NCBI GenBank assembly: GCA_030272585.1
Contig: BSYQ01000006.1
Coordinates: forward strand, 6,411,001-6,475,000
DNA from: Bryopsis sp. KO-2023
Taxonomy: Eukaryota > Chlorophyta > Ulvophyceae > Bryopsidales > Bryopsidaceae
Direction: 5' to 3'
DNA: 64,000 nucleotides
Position numbers and translations under genes: made by a program. How positions within the stretch are numbered: position 1 is the first letter of the stretch; each line of letters opens with the position of its first letter. The notes under the pieces are model-generated. The model ran no database searches and was not told the origin of the DNA. It was given only the letters and a program-made list of their open reading frames with translations. Of the stretch, positions 45,961 to 57,055 are shown piece after piece.

Positions 45961-46722
45961 ACTGTGGGGGGTTGGTCTGTCATTTCTTTGTTGTTCGAGA
46001 GTTTTTTATTATATCTCTCTCTCTATGTCTGACATGCAATGGGAGGGAGGGTGTTTTTTTTGTGTGCTGAGAGGATTATGGGTTACCAATGTATTGTTTT
46101 CGGGGGGGAAGCAAAGAGACACAATGTTTGCTCATTTTTTTTTTCTCGACGTTGGTGGGGAGGGGATATGAATATGTATGAATGAATCTGAGGTATTTAA
46201 AAACATACAAAATACTTTTAGAAGTGGATCAAGGGAAGTGCTTGAGAAATTTTATAGAGAGGAAAAGAATGTAATTCTTGCCTGTTCCAGATGTGTTGTG
46301 GATATTACATGAACCGAAGAAACTGCTGCTAATTTTTTGTTATCAATTGTTGCAATCCTTTTCTCTGATATGTTGGGGGAAAATCATGAAATGGGTTGAG
46401 GGTTCATAATTTTGCAAAGATAAAAACATCCATTTGTAACGAAATATCAGAGACAAGGATTGCAACAACCCATTATAGGAGAGCGGCATCTCCTACACAA
46501 TGTAAATGTTGTTTGTTTGTTTTCAACAACCCATTTCATGATTTCACCACAAATGTCCCTGAGGTCATGAATTGGTGGAGGGAAATTTGCGTCATTGATG
46601 CCATTCACAAAATCGATATCTGCTCTATCTTGCTTTCGCTTGTTGGAACAAACCCCTGACCTTTTCCCCACCGTGGGGTGAAGTCGGTTGGGACAAGGAG
46701 AAGGAGAAGGAGTGTCGGCGAT
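45961..46722. other. Spacer between HMA1 and ARP6
   Basis: The first about 250 bases are G/T-rich and C-poor and probably form the HMA1 3' UTR. No gene is seen. The ARP6 promoter must lie in the rest. Confidence 0.4.
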
Positions 46723-47952
46723 ATGAACGAAAGGGTGGTGGTGTTGGATAACGGAGGGGGAACCATCAAAGCTGGCTTTGCAGGGGACCCGAACCCCGTG
46801 AAAGTTTTCCCAAACTGCACAGCCAAAATCAAAGGGGAAAGACATAACTTGGTGGGGGATATGCTTCTCGACACCAAGGAGATACTCTCCCTGGTATTGC
46901 GTCGACCATTCGATCGTGGGTATCCAGTGAACTTCGAACTGCAACGGGAGATTTGGGCGAGGACGTTCAAGCACGTGTTGCGGATAAACCCTCGCGAGTA
47001 TGGGCTGGTGTTAACGGAACCGCTGTTCAACCTGCCGTCGATCCAAGCGGAAATCGAACAGATAATCTTCGACGACTTTGGTTTTCGCTCGGTATTGATT
47101 TTGCCAGCGGCTGAATTGAGCATCACGAAGGACGCGGAGTTGCGACCGTCGCTCCCCACGAGTCGGGCCAGAACGGGGGTGGTCATCGATGCTGGATTTT
47201 CCTTGACGACAGTGGTTCCCGTTTTCGATGGAAAGGCGATTCCCAGGGCGGCGAGGAGGATAGATTTCGGGGGAAAAGCCATGACTAACTACTTCAAGGA
47301 ATTGGTTTCCTACAGGAGCTTGCACCTGATGGACGAAATCTACCTGGTTGAATCAATCAAGGATTCCATGTGTTTCGTGTCCGGCAACCCCAGGCATGAT
47401 TTAGTGTTGGCCAAGCAGAAACTGTGGACCTCACCGCATCGTCGAGAATTCGTTCTACCCGATGGTGTCAACAACTTACGAGGGTACATTCGAGACAAGC
47501 CTGTCGCTCAAAAAATTGACTCAGCCTCTGAAAAGCCCCACCTCGGCCCACAGATCAAGGAACAGGTGTTGGTGGTGAACAATGAGAGATTCATGGTTCC
47601 AGAAGTCCTGTTCAATCCATCAGACATAGGCATCGAACAAGCCGGGTTGGCGGAAACGATCGTGCAAGCTGTGAATGCATCGAATCCAGTTCTGCACTCC
47701 ATTCTGTTCTCCAACATAGTGCTGACGGGGGGAGTGTGTCAATGCCCTGGCTTCAAGGAACGACTAGTTGCTGATCTTAGGCCACTGGTTCCCGATGATT
47801 ATGAATTGGGAGTCCATCTTCCTGAGGCCCCGTTGACTCATGCTTGGCAAGGTGGTTCACTAGTAGGGATTAGCAAGGAGTATGGTAGGTATGCAATAAC
47901 AAGAGCCCAGTATATGGAAGACAGGGGCTCCAGGAGATGGAACGACAAGTAG
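46723..47952 (+). CDS. ARP6: Actin-related protein 6
   Basis: This intronless gene encodes 409 residues. In yeast and plants ARP6 is a subunit of the SWR1 complex, which exchanges H2A for H2A.Z. The actin nucleotide-cleft motifs are seen: VVLDNGGGTIKAGFAGD at the N-terminus, VIDAGFSLTTVVPVFDG in the middle, and NIVLTGGVCQCPGFKERL and THAWQGGSLVG near the C-terminus. The ending YGRYAITRAQYMEDRG is typical of ARP6 (compare the conserved K-x-E-Y-x-E-x-G tail of ARP6 proteins). I chose the ATG at 46723 because it puts the conserved first strand at the usual place. An in-frame ATG at 46678 would add 15 basic residues. The lack of introns contrasts with every other gene in the window. Confidence 0.93.
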   Translation: MNERVVVLDNGGGTIKAGFAGDPNPVKVFPNCTAKIKGERHNLVGDMLLDTKEILSLVLRRPFDRGYPVNFELQREIWARTFKHVLRINPREYGLVLTEPLFNLPSIQAEIEQIIFDDFGFRSVLILPAAELSITKDAELRPSLPTSRARTGVVIDAGFSLTTVVPVFDGKAIPRAARRIDFGGKAMTNYFKELVSYRSLHLMDEIYLVESIKDSMCFVSGNPRHDLVLAKQKLWTSPHRREFVLPDGVNNLRGYIRDKPVAQKIDSASEKPHLGPQIKEQVLVVNNERFMVPEVLFNPSDIGIEQAGLAETIVQAVNASNPVLHSILFSNIVLTGGVCQCPGFKERLVADLRPLVPDDYELGVHLPEAPLTHAWQGGSLVGISKEYGRYAITRAQYMEDRGSRRWNDK

Positions 47953-48738
47953 GTCGAGGTTCCGTGGGTTTTCATGGGAACTGTCATAGATATAGATAGA
48001 TTCACACACGCAGGTTCTGGGGACATTGTTTTAATCAATGATAGCAGGGTTCTGGGTCCTGGATTTCAAACTTTTGCCTTCAACTTGTCAGAGTTCTTTG
48101 AATTTTGCCCTTGATAGAAACGATATTTGAGGAATTTGTAGCCTCACCAGTCGGTGGGTGCAAGGCACCCAGAGGGAAGCAGATGAAAATAAGAAGTTAC
48201 AATTACCAAAATGAGTTGATGTGCAAGTCACGAACCTCCATCTGCGCGACGTGTCTGCTCTTGTCTGTTTCCTGCCAACCAACGAACGTGAAAGCCGACG
48301 TCGGGGTGTTCCTCGGAAGTCCAAGGATCCCCAGACAGTGCGTCAAAAGCGTCGGACCAAATGGATCTAGAGGCGGAAGACTTGCCTCATTGATTTGTCC
48401 TGTCATGGCGTCAGCACCTGTCTGTCGCTCAAAAAACACCATGTGCTGCTCCTGTGTAATCAGTGTTCTTAAGCCTGACTTTACGAACATCTGGGTATTG
48501 CTGGCCAAGGCAAAAACATTTCTGTGGAGTTTGCAATCAGAAAGAGAGAAAAAAAAGGAAAGCCTGCGTGTACGCGCGCGCGTTGTGTTCGGAAGGAAGA
48601 GAAGCAACAGGGCTCTTGCGACGTATCAATCGTTTTTTTCCCTGTGGTTCGTCGCTGTTGAACCTCATCTTTCTCTTTGGAAGAGGAAAAAAAAAAGAAA
48701 AGACCGTGACTTGTTTTGCTTCGAGCTGATCGGCAAAG
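47953..48738. other. Spacer between ARP6 and DHH1
   Basis: No gene is supported. Open frames on both strands are short. A run of alternating CG (about 48570-48582) and A-rich tracts precede the DHH1 start; this part probably contains its promoter and 5' UTR. Confidence 0.4.
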
Positions 48739-51246
48739 ATGTCGCAAACCGAAACGCCTCCACCGGAAGCTGCAGCGCAGCCTGCAGTCGCTGCTGAGAC
48801 CCCCAACTCGGAGGACTGGAAGGCGAACTTAAAGAGACCTCCAAAGGATACCCGACACAAGACCGAGGTAGATTTCTTTTCTCAAAGAGGCTTCTTATCC
48901 AGCGATCTCTACGACATTGGTTTGCTGCCGGGCAGGAGGATTTCCTGTCAAGTTTCGTATTGAGTACACTACGTCTCTGTCGAATGACGAGTCCACGGTG
49001 TGCGGTATCAGCGCGGGTCGCCCGTGCGTGGTTGACCCTCAACCGTTTCTAGATCTGTGGGTGAAGTCTGCGGTGGCAGCCGAACAGTGGCGGCTCCGTG
49101 CATCCGTGTGAAGCCACCGTGAGGTTTCTGTTGCATTTTCCTCCAGGATGTCACAAACACGAAGGGCAACAGTTTCGAGGATTATCTCCTCAAGAGGGAG
49201 CTGTTGATGGGAATTTACGAAAAGGGTTTCGAGTCGCCCTCCCCCATCCAGGAAGAAAGCATTCCAATCGCTCTCACTGGAAGGGACATTTTGGCGAGAG
49301 CCAAGAACGGTACCGGCAAAACCGCCGCCTTCGCCGTGCCTCTCCTCGAGCGAATAGACAACAACAAGAACAACATCCAAGGTGAACTACCCGTAGACTT
49401 CCATAAAACCCATTCCGTAGCGAAAGATCGCTGGAATCCAATCTGAGAGAACTCAGTCTCTCTCAGGCTGGCTTTCTTCGGTTCCAAAGTATGCACTCCA
49501 AAATCGTTCTTCGTTGTCGTTGGGATAGAGCGCTTCCTTCAGCCAGTGGTGCTGTGGTGTTGAATCTGTTTTTTTGCCACTTGCAGCCATGATCTTGGTG
49601 CCCACTCGAGAGCTCGCCCTCCAGACTTCGCAAGTCTGCAAGGAGTTGAGTAAGCATATGGGTATTGAGGTCGTTGTGTCGACGGGAGGAACGGTGTTGA
49701 GGGACGACATTCTTCGACTTGGTGCAACCACCCACATGGTCGTCGCCACTCCAGGGCGAATTTTGGATCTGGCCAGGCGATCCGTTGCGAAGCTCGACCA
49801 GTGCGGCATGCTTGTTATGGACGAGGTCAGTACCTGGAGGGGTTCGGAAGTGATTTACGTCACGTCACGTCACTGTTTGAGCTTGTCTTTGGGTTTCGGA
49901 AGCCAGTTGCTGACGATCGGTTTAAAACACATATTTTTTTCTCAAGAGAGTCCTAATTTGTGGTGTCATTCCTGGACCAGCTCTCTGTACATCAGTGGTG
50001 TATGCATCGCATTGACCGCTGGAGTTTTATTTGTGGTTTTTGTGGGCAGGCTGACAAGCTTCTGTCGCCAGAGTTCCAACCGGTGATTGAGCAGTTGATC
50101 GGATATCTCCCCGAAAAGAAGCAAATTCTCCTGTACTCTGCGACCTTCCCTGTCACTGTCAAGCAGTTCAAGGAGCGATTCTTGAACAAGCCCTACCTCA
50201 TCAATCTAATGGATGAACTCACATTGAAGGGAGTCACACAGGTGGGTTCTGTGCCAATAGCTATAGATAGCAAGTGGCAATGATGTGGCTTTATTTTCTT
50301 GGTATCTATGTGGATGGTTGTTTTGAGCTCATCTTTGTGGGAATCGAAGAAGCATGTTGTTGTTAAGACTAATGTTTTCAAATGATCTTGAGTGGGTGTC
50401 TAATGGTAGGTTTGTGTGTGTGTTGTGGTGGTGACAGTTTTATGCATTCGTCGAGGAAAGGCAAAAAGTGCATTGCTTGAACACCCTTTTCTCAAAGGTT
50501 TGTTTCACCTCAATGTCAACAAGATTCTATAATCCCCCCCCCCTTCAACAAATTCTCCACTGGTGTTTTTTTTCTGTTTGAGGCAATCTTCAGCACTTGT
50601 TTCTGTATCCTGGCCGATTTTTTCTAACATTGTTGTTATTCCTTGATATTCACAGCTCGAGATTAACCAGTCCATCATTTTCTGTAACTCGGTCAACCGT
50701 GTGGAGTTGCTTGCCAAGAAAATCACGGAGCTGGGTTACTCATGCTTCTACATCCACGCCAAGATGCAGCAGAGCCACAGGAACAGAGTGTTCCACGATT
50801 TCCGAAACGGTGCATGCAGAAATCTGGTGTCATCCGACCTCTTCACGAGAGGAATCGATGTGCAAGCCGTCAACGTCGTCATCAATTTTGACTTCCCCAA
50901 AAACTCAGAAACCTACCTGCACAGGGTAAGCATCAAACCAGCTGTACCAAACTCAAGAGATTCCACTCATCCAATTTTCAATCCACCTGAACATGAGATT
51001 TCGACGAATTTTTTCCCTGATATGTGGGGTTAGATTCGCAAAATTAGGCTGGTTTTTCAATGAGAATGCAACAATGGTGTTGTGTGTTTTTAGGTTGGCC
51101 GATCTGGACGATTCGGACATCTGGGTCTTGCCGTGAATCTCATTACTTACGACGACCGATTCAACCTCTACAAAATTGAACAAGAGTTGGGCACTGAAAT
51201 CAAGCCAATCCCACCCGTGATCGAAAAGGGACTCTACTGCTCCTAG
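48739..51246 (+). CDS. DHH1: DEAD-box RNA helicase DHH1/DDX6
   Basis: Seven exons (48739-48867, 49147-49381, 49587-49825, 50050-50241, 50438-50497, 50656-50925, 51094-51246) give 425 residues. DHH1/DDX6 proteins act in cytoplasmic mRNA decapping, translational repression and P-bodies. All DEAD-box motifs are present: the Q motif (SPIQEESIP), AKNGTGKT (95-102), [20 protein letters not shown] (200-203, split by an intron after DE), SAT (231-233), RGID, and [13 protein letters not shown]. The C-terminal [20 protein letters not shown] is diagnostic of the DHH1/DDX6/RH8 group. The Ala/Pro/Glu-rich N-terminus is shorter than in plant RH6/8/12. A 4.9-kb C-poor region without genes follows. Confidence 0.95.
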
Positions 51247-54200
51247 AGAATCAATCCTGCCCGTTCAGCATCCAGGTTACCCTCTCAGTCTGACTGATGA
51301 TTTGATCACTATTAGTAATGATTAACAAGAAAGAGAGAATGCATAGATGTAAAGATACGAAAGAGAGGGGGCTTGTTGTATGATGGCTGCAGTTTGTTCT
51401 TGACGAGATAATGAGGTGGGGTATAAATGTCAGGGTTGGTTGAGGGGCCTGGAGTGTTTTTTTTCTTTTTTTTTTTTCCTTATCTTTTTCTTTTGTTCAC
51501 CATTTTGAACTTTTGGATTGATTCGCTGATTTGGGGGGAAAAAGAGAGAGAGAGAGAGCAAAAAAACAAAAAAGAGTAACATGTGGGATTGGCATGGAGG
51601 TTGTACGGGAGGAGGAGAAAAAAGTAAAAGGAAGAGTGAGGGTGAGGTGGATGAGTGTTCTTTTTGGTTGCTTTATGTGTGTTTGTATCTGTTGTTTTTT
51701 ATGGACTACCCCTTTTTTTGTGAGGGTTTTTGTGTATGGGATTATCTTGACAAGGAAATTAAGCATCTGACTACTTGGTTTTTGACGCAGCCCAGTACTT
51801 TTGCTATCCTCTTTCAAGTACAAATTTCCTTGTTTTTGCTTGAGAGTGTGCAAATGTATGAAAGGGGTGGTCTCGGCCGAAAAAGAAGGTTTGTGATTTC
51901 CTGTAACATGTATAGGGGGGCCTCAAAAGTAGGGAAAAGAGAAAACAAAGAGTGAATATGGTGTCTTGTTCGAGGCTGGATACATTGGCATTTATAACTA
52001 ATGAGATTTGTTCGATATATAGCAGCCGGGAGGGTTTTTTTTTGGTGGGTGGGAAAAAACAAAGAGAACAGAAAAGAAAAGAAGAAGAGCAGAAAGGGAG
52101 GGCTGAAAACTGCGGCGTTTTTTTTATACAAAGGGAGGGGCAACTGGGGTTTCAGAAGAAAAAAAAGAGTTTGATTTTCAGTGAAGGGGATTTCCTGGAG
52201 TGTATACATCATTTTCTGTCTGTGTTTGGCCCTGTTTTATTTTGATCCTTGTTTTCTTACCTTGCCTATTTTCTTCTTCCAAAAAGGAAGAAATTTGAGG
52301 ATTGAAATCAAAATGGGGTGGGAAATCAATGCACCCATAGTCGAGAATTGCGATGTTTGGTATGGGTGATGTTACGGAACAAAGAAAATGGCATTGGGAA
52401 TTTTTCTCTGGCTTTTTTGTTTTTTTTTCCTTCAAAACCATATATATGTTTGGGATTGTGCTCCGTATTTGACCGCTGGAAAGGACTGAAATTCCACATA
52501 TATATATGAAATATTTTACAAATTTGGACGAGTTTTTCTGTGCCCTCTTATCACAGTGGCATGGTGTTATGGTGCATGTGTGTGCTGGCGAGATTTTGCC
52601 CCCGGCCCCAGCATTTCCATTCCAAATGACGTATCAGTGAACTTGCAGAATGGGGGATTCAAACGTGGGTATGTGAAAATGGTCGCTGACGGGGCCAGGG
52701 TTGGTTGTGCAATATTGAAGGAGAGGCATTTTTGGGATGGAGGAATCAACGAGGGGTGTGTGAGAGCACTGGGGGGAACAGGGGGTTGGTAGGGGGGTTA
52801 GCTTTCAGCTTATTTGAGGGAAATGTTTTTCGGGCCTGGGGACTCGCTGGATAAAGCCAACAAACAAATAATAACATGCCCAGAATAACTTTTGAATCCA
52901 GTGACATGCGCTGGGTCAAAGATTTGGGACCTTTCGGGGAAAGGTGTGGGTTTGTGTCCAGATTTGTATGGGGAGGAAAAAAAAAAGATGAGCAAAAAAA
53001 AAAGAGAGAAATTTTCTGGCGTGCTGTTAAGGGGGTGAAAGAGAAAGAGAAAAGGAAAAAAAACAGCAATTGTCTTTCTGATGTGAAATTCTTTTGGAGG
53101 GCCCTCTTTTTTTTATTTTTGGAGAAAGCCATTTCTATGTAGGTCGTCCGAACTTCGACAGGAAAGTTTGTAGTATTTTTCTATGAATTTAGGCGTGGCT
53201 GGGGAAAATTTGAGAGAGGAAAAAAAAAGAAGAAAAATGGTGTCTGGAGGCATAGAAGGTTAACCAAAAAAAAATGAAAAAGAGAGAAAACGTCTTCCCA
53301 TTGGTATTTTGATTATGATTGTAACAAGGAGAGAAGTTGCCCCGGTGAAAATATGTTTTTAAAAAGCAAGCAAGAAGAAAAAAAGGAATGCTTATAAAAG
53401 AGAGGGGAGGGTGGAGGAAAAAGAAAGGTATGATTTTGATTGCAATTCAAAAGAAAAAAAAGAGTCGATGCGAGTGTTTTTGTTCAGGGATTATTGATGC
53501 ATGCGAAAGATCCATGAATTAGAGAGAGGAAGTGAAGAGGGAAAACATGGGGGAAAATCTATTCTACCTTCTTGTGTCAGATACTCAGCATGACTAAAAG
53601 GTGCCAACATTGTTAATGATTTTTGCATCATTTTGAGTTAGCAATTATATAAATTTTTACCAATTTTTTTTCATGCCCTCAAGAGGGCACCAACCATAAA
53701 GAGGGTACGCTACAAAAAAATTATGATGTTAAATTGGTCTGACTGGGGGACTGTGTTGCAGACAAAAAAGGGAGGTGTATGGATTATGTTTTTAGATTTG
53801 CAGTTTCTTTTTTTTATTTTCATGATTCTACGTGTTTTTTTTCTTTTTTTTTCTTTACCAAGGTTGTACTCAAAAAAAAAAAAAAAAGAGTGAAGAGGAG
53901 AAAGGAAGGGGAAAAATACAAGACAATACAGCCAGTGTTTTTTATAATAGGGGAGAATGGGCCGATAGAAGAGAGAAGCAAGACATGGTCCAGAAGAAAA
54001 AAGGGGTAAAAAAAGAAATGCTTTTTATGATGGGTGGCAAAAAAATGATATAACACATAATTATCTGCTGAATATTGAAAAACATGGAGAAAAAAAATGT
54101 GTGTGATATTGCCGATTGAACCCTGAAGCTGACAAAAAAATTAGAAGACTTCTTCGAAAAAGAAACTGGCTCATTATATGTATGGTCAAAACAATATATT

Positions 54201-56180
54201 GGAGAGAATCGAGGGTGTTGTTGCTGGGCCAATCAGAAACAGGTTTTTTTTTAAATCTTGCGGAAAAGGAAAAAGAAAAAAGAAAGAGATAGGGGGGATT
54301 ATATGATGTCAAAATTGTTATCTTTTGAGAAATTTTGGTTGCACAACGAGAAGTGTGGTTCATTAAAAAAAAGAAATTCAATGTTGGGAAGGGTGGTGGG
54401 CTTGTCCAGATTTGAGAAAAAAAGACATGAGAAAACAAATTCAAGAAGAGAGATACTGTGCATTGAATTGGGCCTTATCATGTTTTGAAGAAAAAAAAAA
54501 TGGAACCATGAGGGAAAGCAACAAAAAAAAGGCAAAAATTGATGTGCAACTTTTTCTGGCGGTGATTTCTTGTTTTATCTTTTTCATGATCGGGATGCTT
54601 TTTCACGAGAGAATATATCAAGACAAAATATATGCATGTTGGGTGGGTTTTTTTTAAATCTCATGAACCAAAAGAAAAAGGGTAGAAAAGAAATGGGGCA
54701 GCCCACTGTTTTTTTTGATCTCTGTGAATTATGGTTTTGTCCAGAGAGAGTTGCAAAGAAAATGGAGGGAAATATCGCTGAAAAGGAATCGTTGCCACTT
54801 GAAAGAGAGAAAGAGAGAAAGAGAGAGAAAGGTGTGTTTTTGCTTTCGGTTAAGTTTGGATGTTGAAATCGTGGTTTTTTTGGTTAAGATTCTGAGGTTT
54901 GAGAAAAATTATGAATCAAAAGGAGAGGAGAGAAGAAACAATTGAGTTTGGAAAAGAAAAAACAGGAAAAAGAAAAATGGACTAATGGTGGTTAAAAGAA
55001 TCGTGTGGTGATTTTATATGATTTTCGACATTGCCCAGATTTGCTCATTCATTGTTTTCATTTTTGGGCACTATTTGGGGTTCTTTGTCACCTCGATGGT
55101 CATTCAGTGTGGAGTGATATTTTTTTTTGGAATGGCGAGCCGACTCGGAAAAGAAAAAAAAAAAGGGAAAGGGACTTATTTCTTTCTGTTTGGAGAAAGG
55201 GTGCCTTTTTGTTTTCTTGGGGGGGTTCGGTTGTTCCAAAGAGTGAATGCGAGCAAGTCTTTTCTGGTCAAGATGCTGTTTTTCCCTTTGTCACTTGGAA
55301 AGAGCTTGTTGTAACATCACTCGGCACAGAATGTGTTCTCGACTCAATGTCAACTACCCCTCTGCACACCTGGTGTAAGATCTATCCATTACTTAACCTG
55401 GCTCAAGCAACACTGCCAGACTTCAGGGACATTGATGGAAATTTGATGTCTTTCAGCTGCTGCTTGTGAAAGTTGAGCTGCCAAAAAAAAGTTTTTTCAA
55501 GAAAGCGTAAAGAGGCATAAAGAAGCTTTCCCAAAGTCGACTCGTCATCCACTCCGCCATCCAGCCTGGCGGCACAACAAATTTGTTGTGGATTTGAACC
55601 CACCCCTTGATAAGGACCAAGATGTCGAATACAAACTTTCCCACGAATAGCAAACACAAGTCTATCGCCGAAAAACACCGCTATGTAAGAGCGTACACCA
55701 ATATCACCTGAATATCCCATTCAATTCAATTCCAATTCAACAACATGAAGGACAAACGGACAGCTCGTGGATGAAAGCCAAAACCACGTTCTACAATACG
55801 TTTTGTTTTAGGTCCTCGTGTACATTGAGGGGAATTATAAGGAGATGGTTGTGCATATCGAATAATGGTGTGCATGAACTGCTCATTGATTGGGACTTGA
55901 AATAGGCCCCAGCCTGGGGCCCTGGTGTACAGCCCCCAAGTGCAAACAGATTCCAGATTTCAGATAAAATCGAATATTCAGCTGTGTTGGAATTCCGTAA
56001 ATTGCCTCGAAGTTCGTTGCATAACCCATCATAGAACGGGAGGACAAAGGGATGCTTGTCATTGTGTCTGACCTTTTTCTGTGAGATGTTTTTTTATCTA
56101 AACAGATGGGAGTCTAGGGGTTCATTTACTATTATCATTCAACTTTGCATTCTGAAAGTTGTTTCATTTTTTTGTTTCAT
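51247..56180. other. Long C-poor gene desert downstream of DHH1
   Basis: From the DHH1 stop to about 55.3 kb the plus strand is very poor in C, rich in G, A and T, and full of purine tracts and homopolymers. Frames on the plus strand are short and Lys/Arg/Glu-rich only because of composition; minus-strand frames are Phe/Ser-rich for the same reason. No conserved domain is seen. Toward the end is copy C of the dispersed repeat (55866-55974). The first few hundred bases are presumably the DHH1 3' UTR. The rest is unexplained. Confidence 0.5.
55866..55974. repeat. Dispersed repeat, copy C
   Basis: This copy shows the same ordered blocks as copies A and B (GCATGAACTGCTCATTGATT, ACTTGAAATAGGCCCC, GTGCAAACAGATTCC), with a small extra segment AGCCTGGGGCCC. 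It has no insertion and so shows the empty-site form GGACTTGAAATAGG. Confidence 0.7.
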
Positions 56181-56755
56181 ATACTGTAATACGCAAATCT
56201 TTTCGCGCTACCTTATTTTCGCGCGCGGACCAAAGCACGAAAATAAGGCAGGCGAAAATAAAGCAGGCGCGAAAATAAAGCAGGCGGAAAAGAAAGCAGG
56301 CGCGCGTGTGGACTCGACGCAAAAGTACCCCTCGAGCACAAGAAAACCCAAAGTATCGATTCAACGCACAAGCACTGTTGATGTCGCGTCCATCGACTCG
56401 ACGGTGGGGTCACATGCGTCGACCACAAGAACATGCTCGGTCTCTTTCCTTCTGTTCAGAGAGTTCATCGTTTCGGTGACTGTAGAACCGTTTTAGGCAC
56501 AACTACGGAGGCACAGCCCAGTCTAGGGGCGAATTCAAAACACAGCCACAGAATGTGTGGAAACACATTCCACACTCTGACTTTGAGAGTGTTCTTTTTG
56601 ACGCCACGCAAATCTTTCACATTGCTTTTTTCTCGCACCTGCTTTATTTTCGCGCTACCTTGTTTTCGCGCGCGGACCAAAGCGCGAAAATAAGGCAGGC
56701 GAAAATAAAGACTAGCGATCCTAAAGCAATCTGAAAGATTTGCGTATTACAGTAT
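56181..56755. mobile_element. 575-bp TIR element (MITE-like)
   Basis: The left end ATACTGTAATACGCAAATCT is exactly matched in inverted orientation at the right end (AGATTTGCGTATTACAGTAT, ending 56755). Subterminal blocks of CGCGCTACCTT-TTTTCGCGCGCGGACCAAAG and AAATAAAGCAGGCG repeats occur near both ends. TA is found outside both CTGTAATACGC ends, consistent with a Tc1/mariner-type TA target duplication. No transposase is present, so it would be mobilised in trans, if at all. Confidence 0.8.
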
Positions 56756-57055
56756 GTTGATTGACTCCGCTACGTTTTATGTTGGCTTTTTCTTTCCTTA
56801 AAATAAAAAAATGGTTTATGGCATCAATGGTTTAAGGACGCTTTGGTTGATGTCCTTAATTGCATCTTCGCTGTTTTCTGGCTTGAAATTTTTATGTTTC
56901 TTGAACTAAAGAAGCAACAAGTCTTAGATAAGATGAGTCGAACGCACAAACCATATTTGGGGAAGTCTGTGGAAGGGAAAGAGCGCCACTGTTCAAATTG
57001 AGGGAGGAGACGTTCTCTCTGGGGAGAGGGGGTGCACACAATTTACATCGTCCAG

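Noticed and set aside
48105..48797. 230-codon plus-strand open frame upstream of DHH1.
   Set aside because: No domain, erratic composition, and it overlaps the DHH1 start in another frame; most likely chance.
53779..54945. Many Lys/Arg/Glu-rich plus-strand and Phe/Ser-rich minus-strand frames in the C-poor block.
   Set aside because: They follow from base composition (purine tracts), are short, and have no splice-consistent partners.
55550..55625. Minus strand shows a T-arm-like GGGTTCAAATCC followed by an A-box-like TGGCGGAGTGG, the order expected of a circularly permuted tRNA gene, which green algae are known to have.
   Set aside because: The T stem has mismatches, the sequence where the acceptor strand should be is a self-palindrome (ACAACAAATTTGTTGT), and no anticodon arm or matching acceptor halves could be found.
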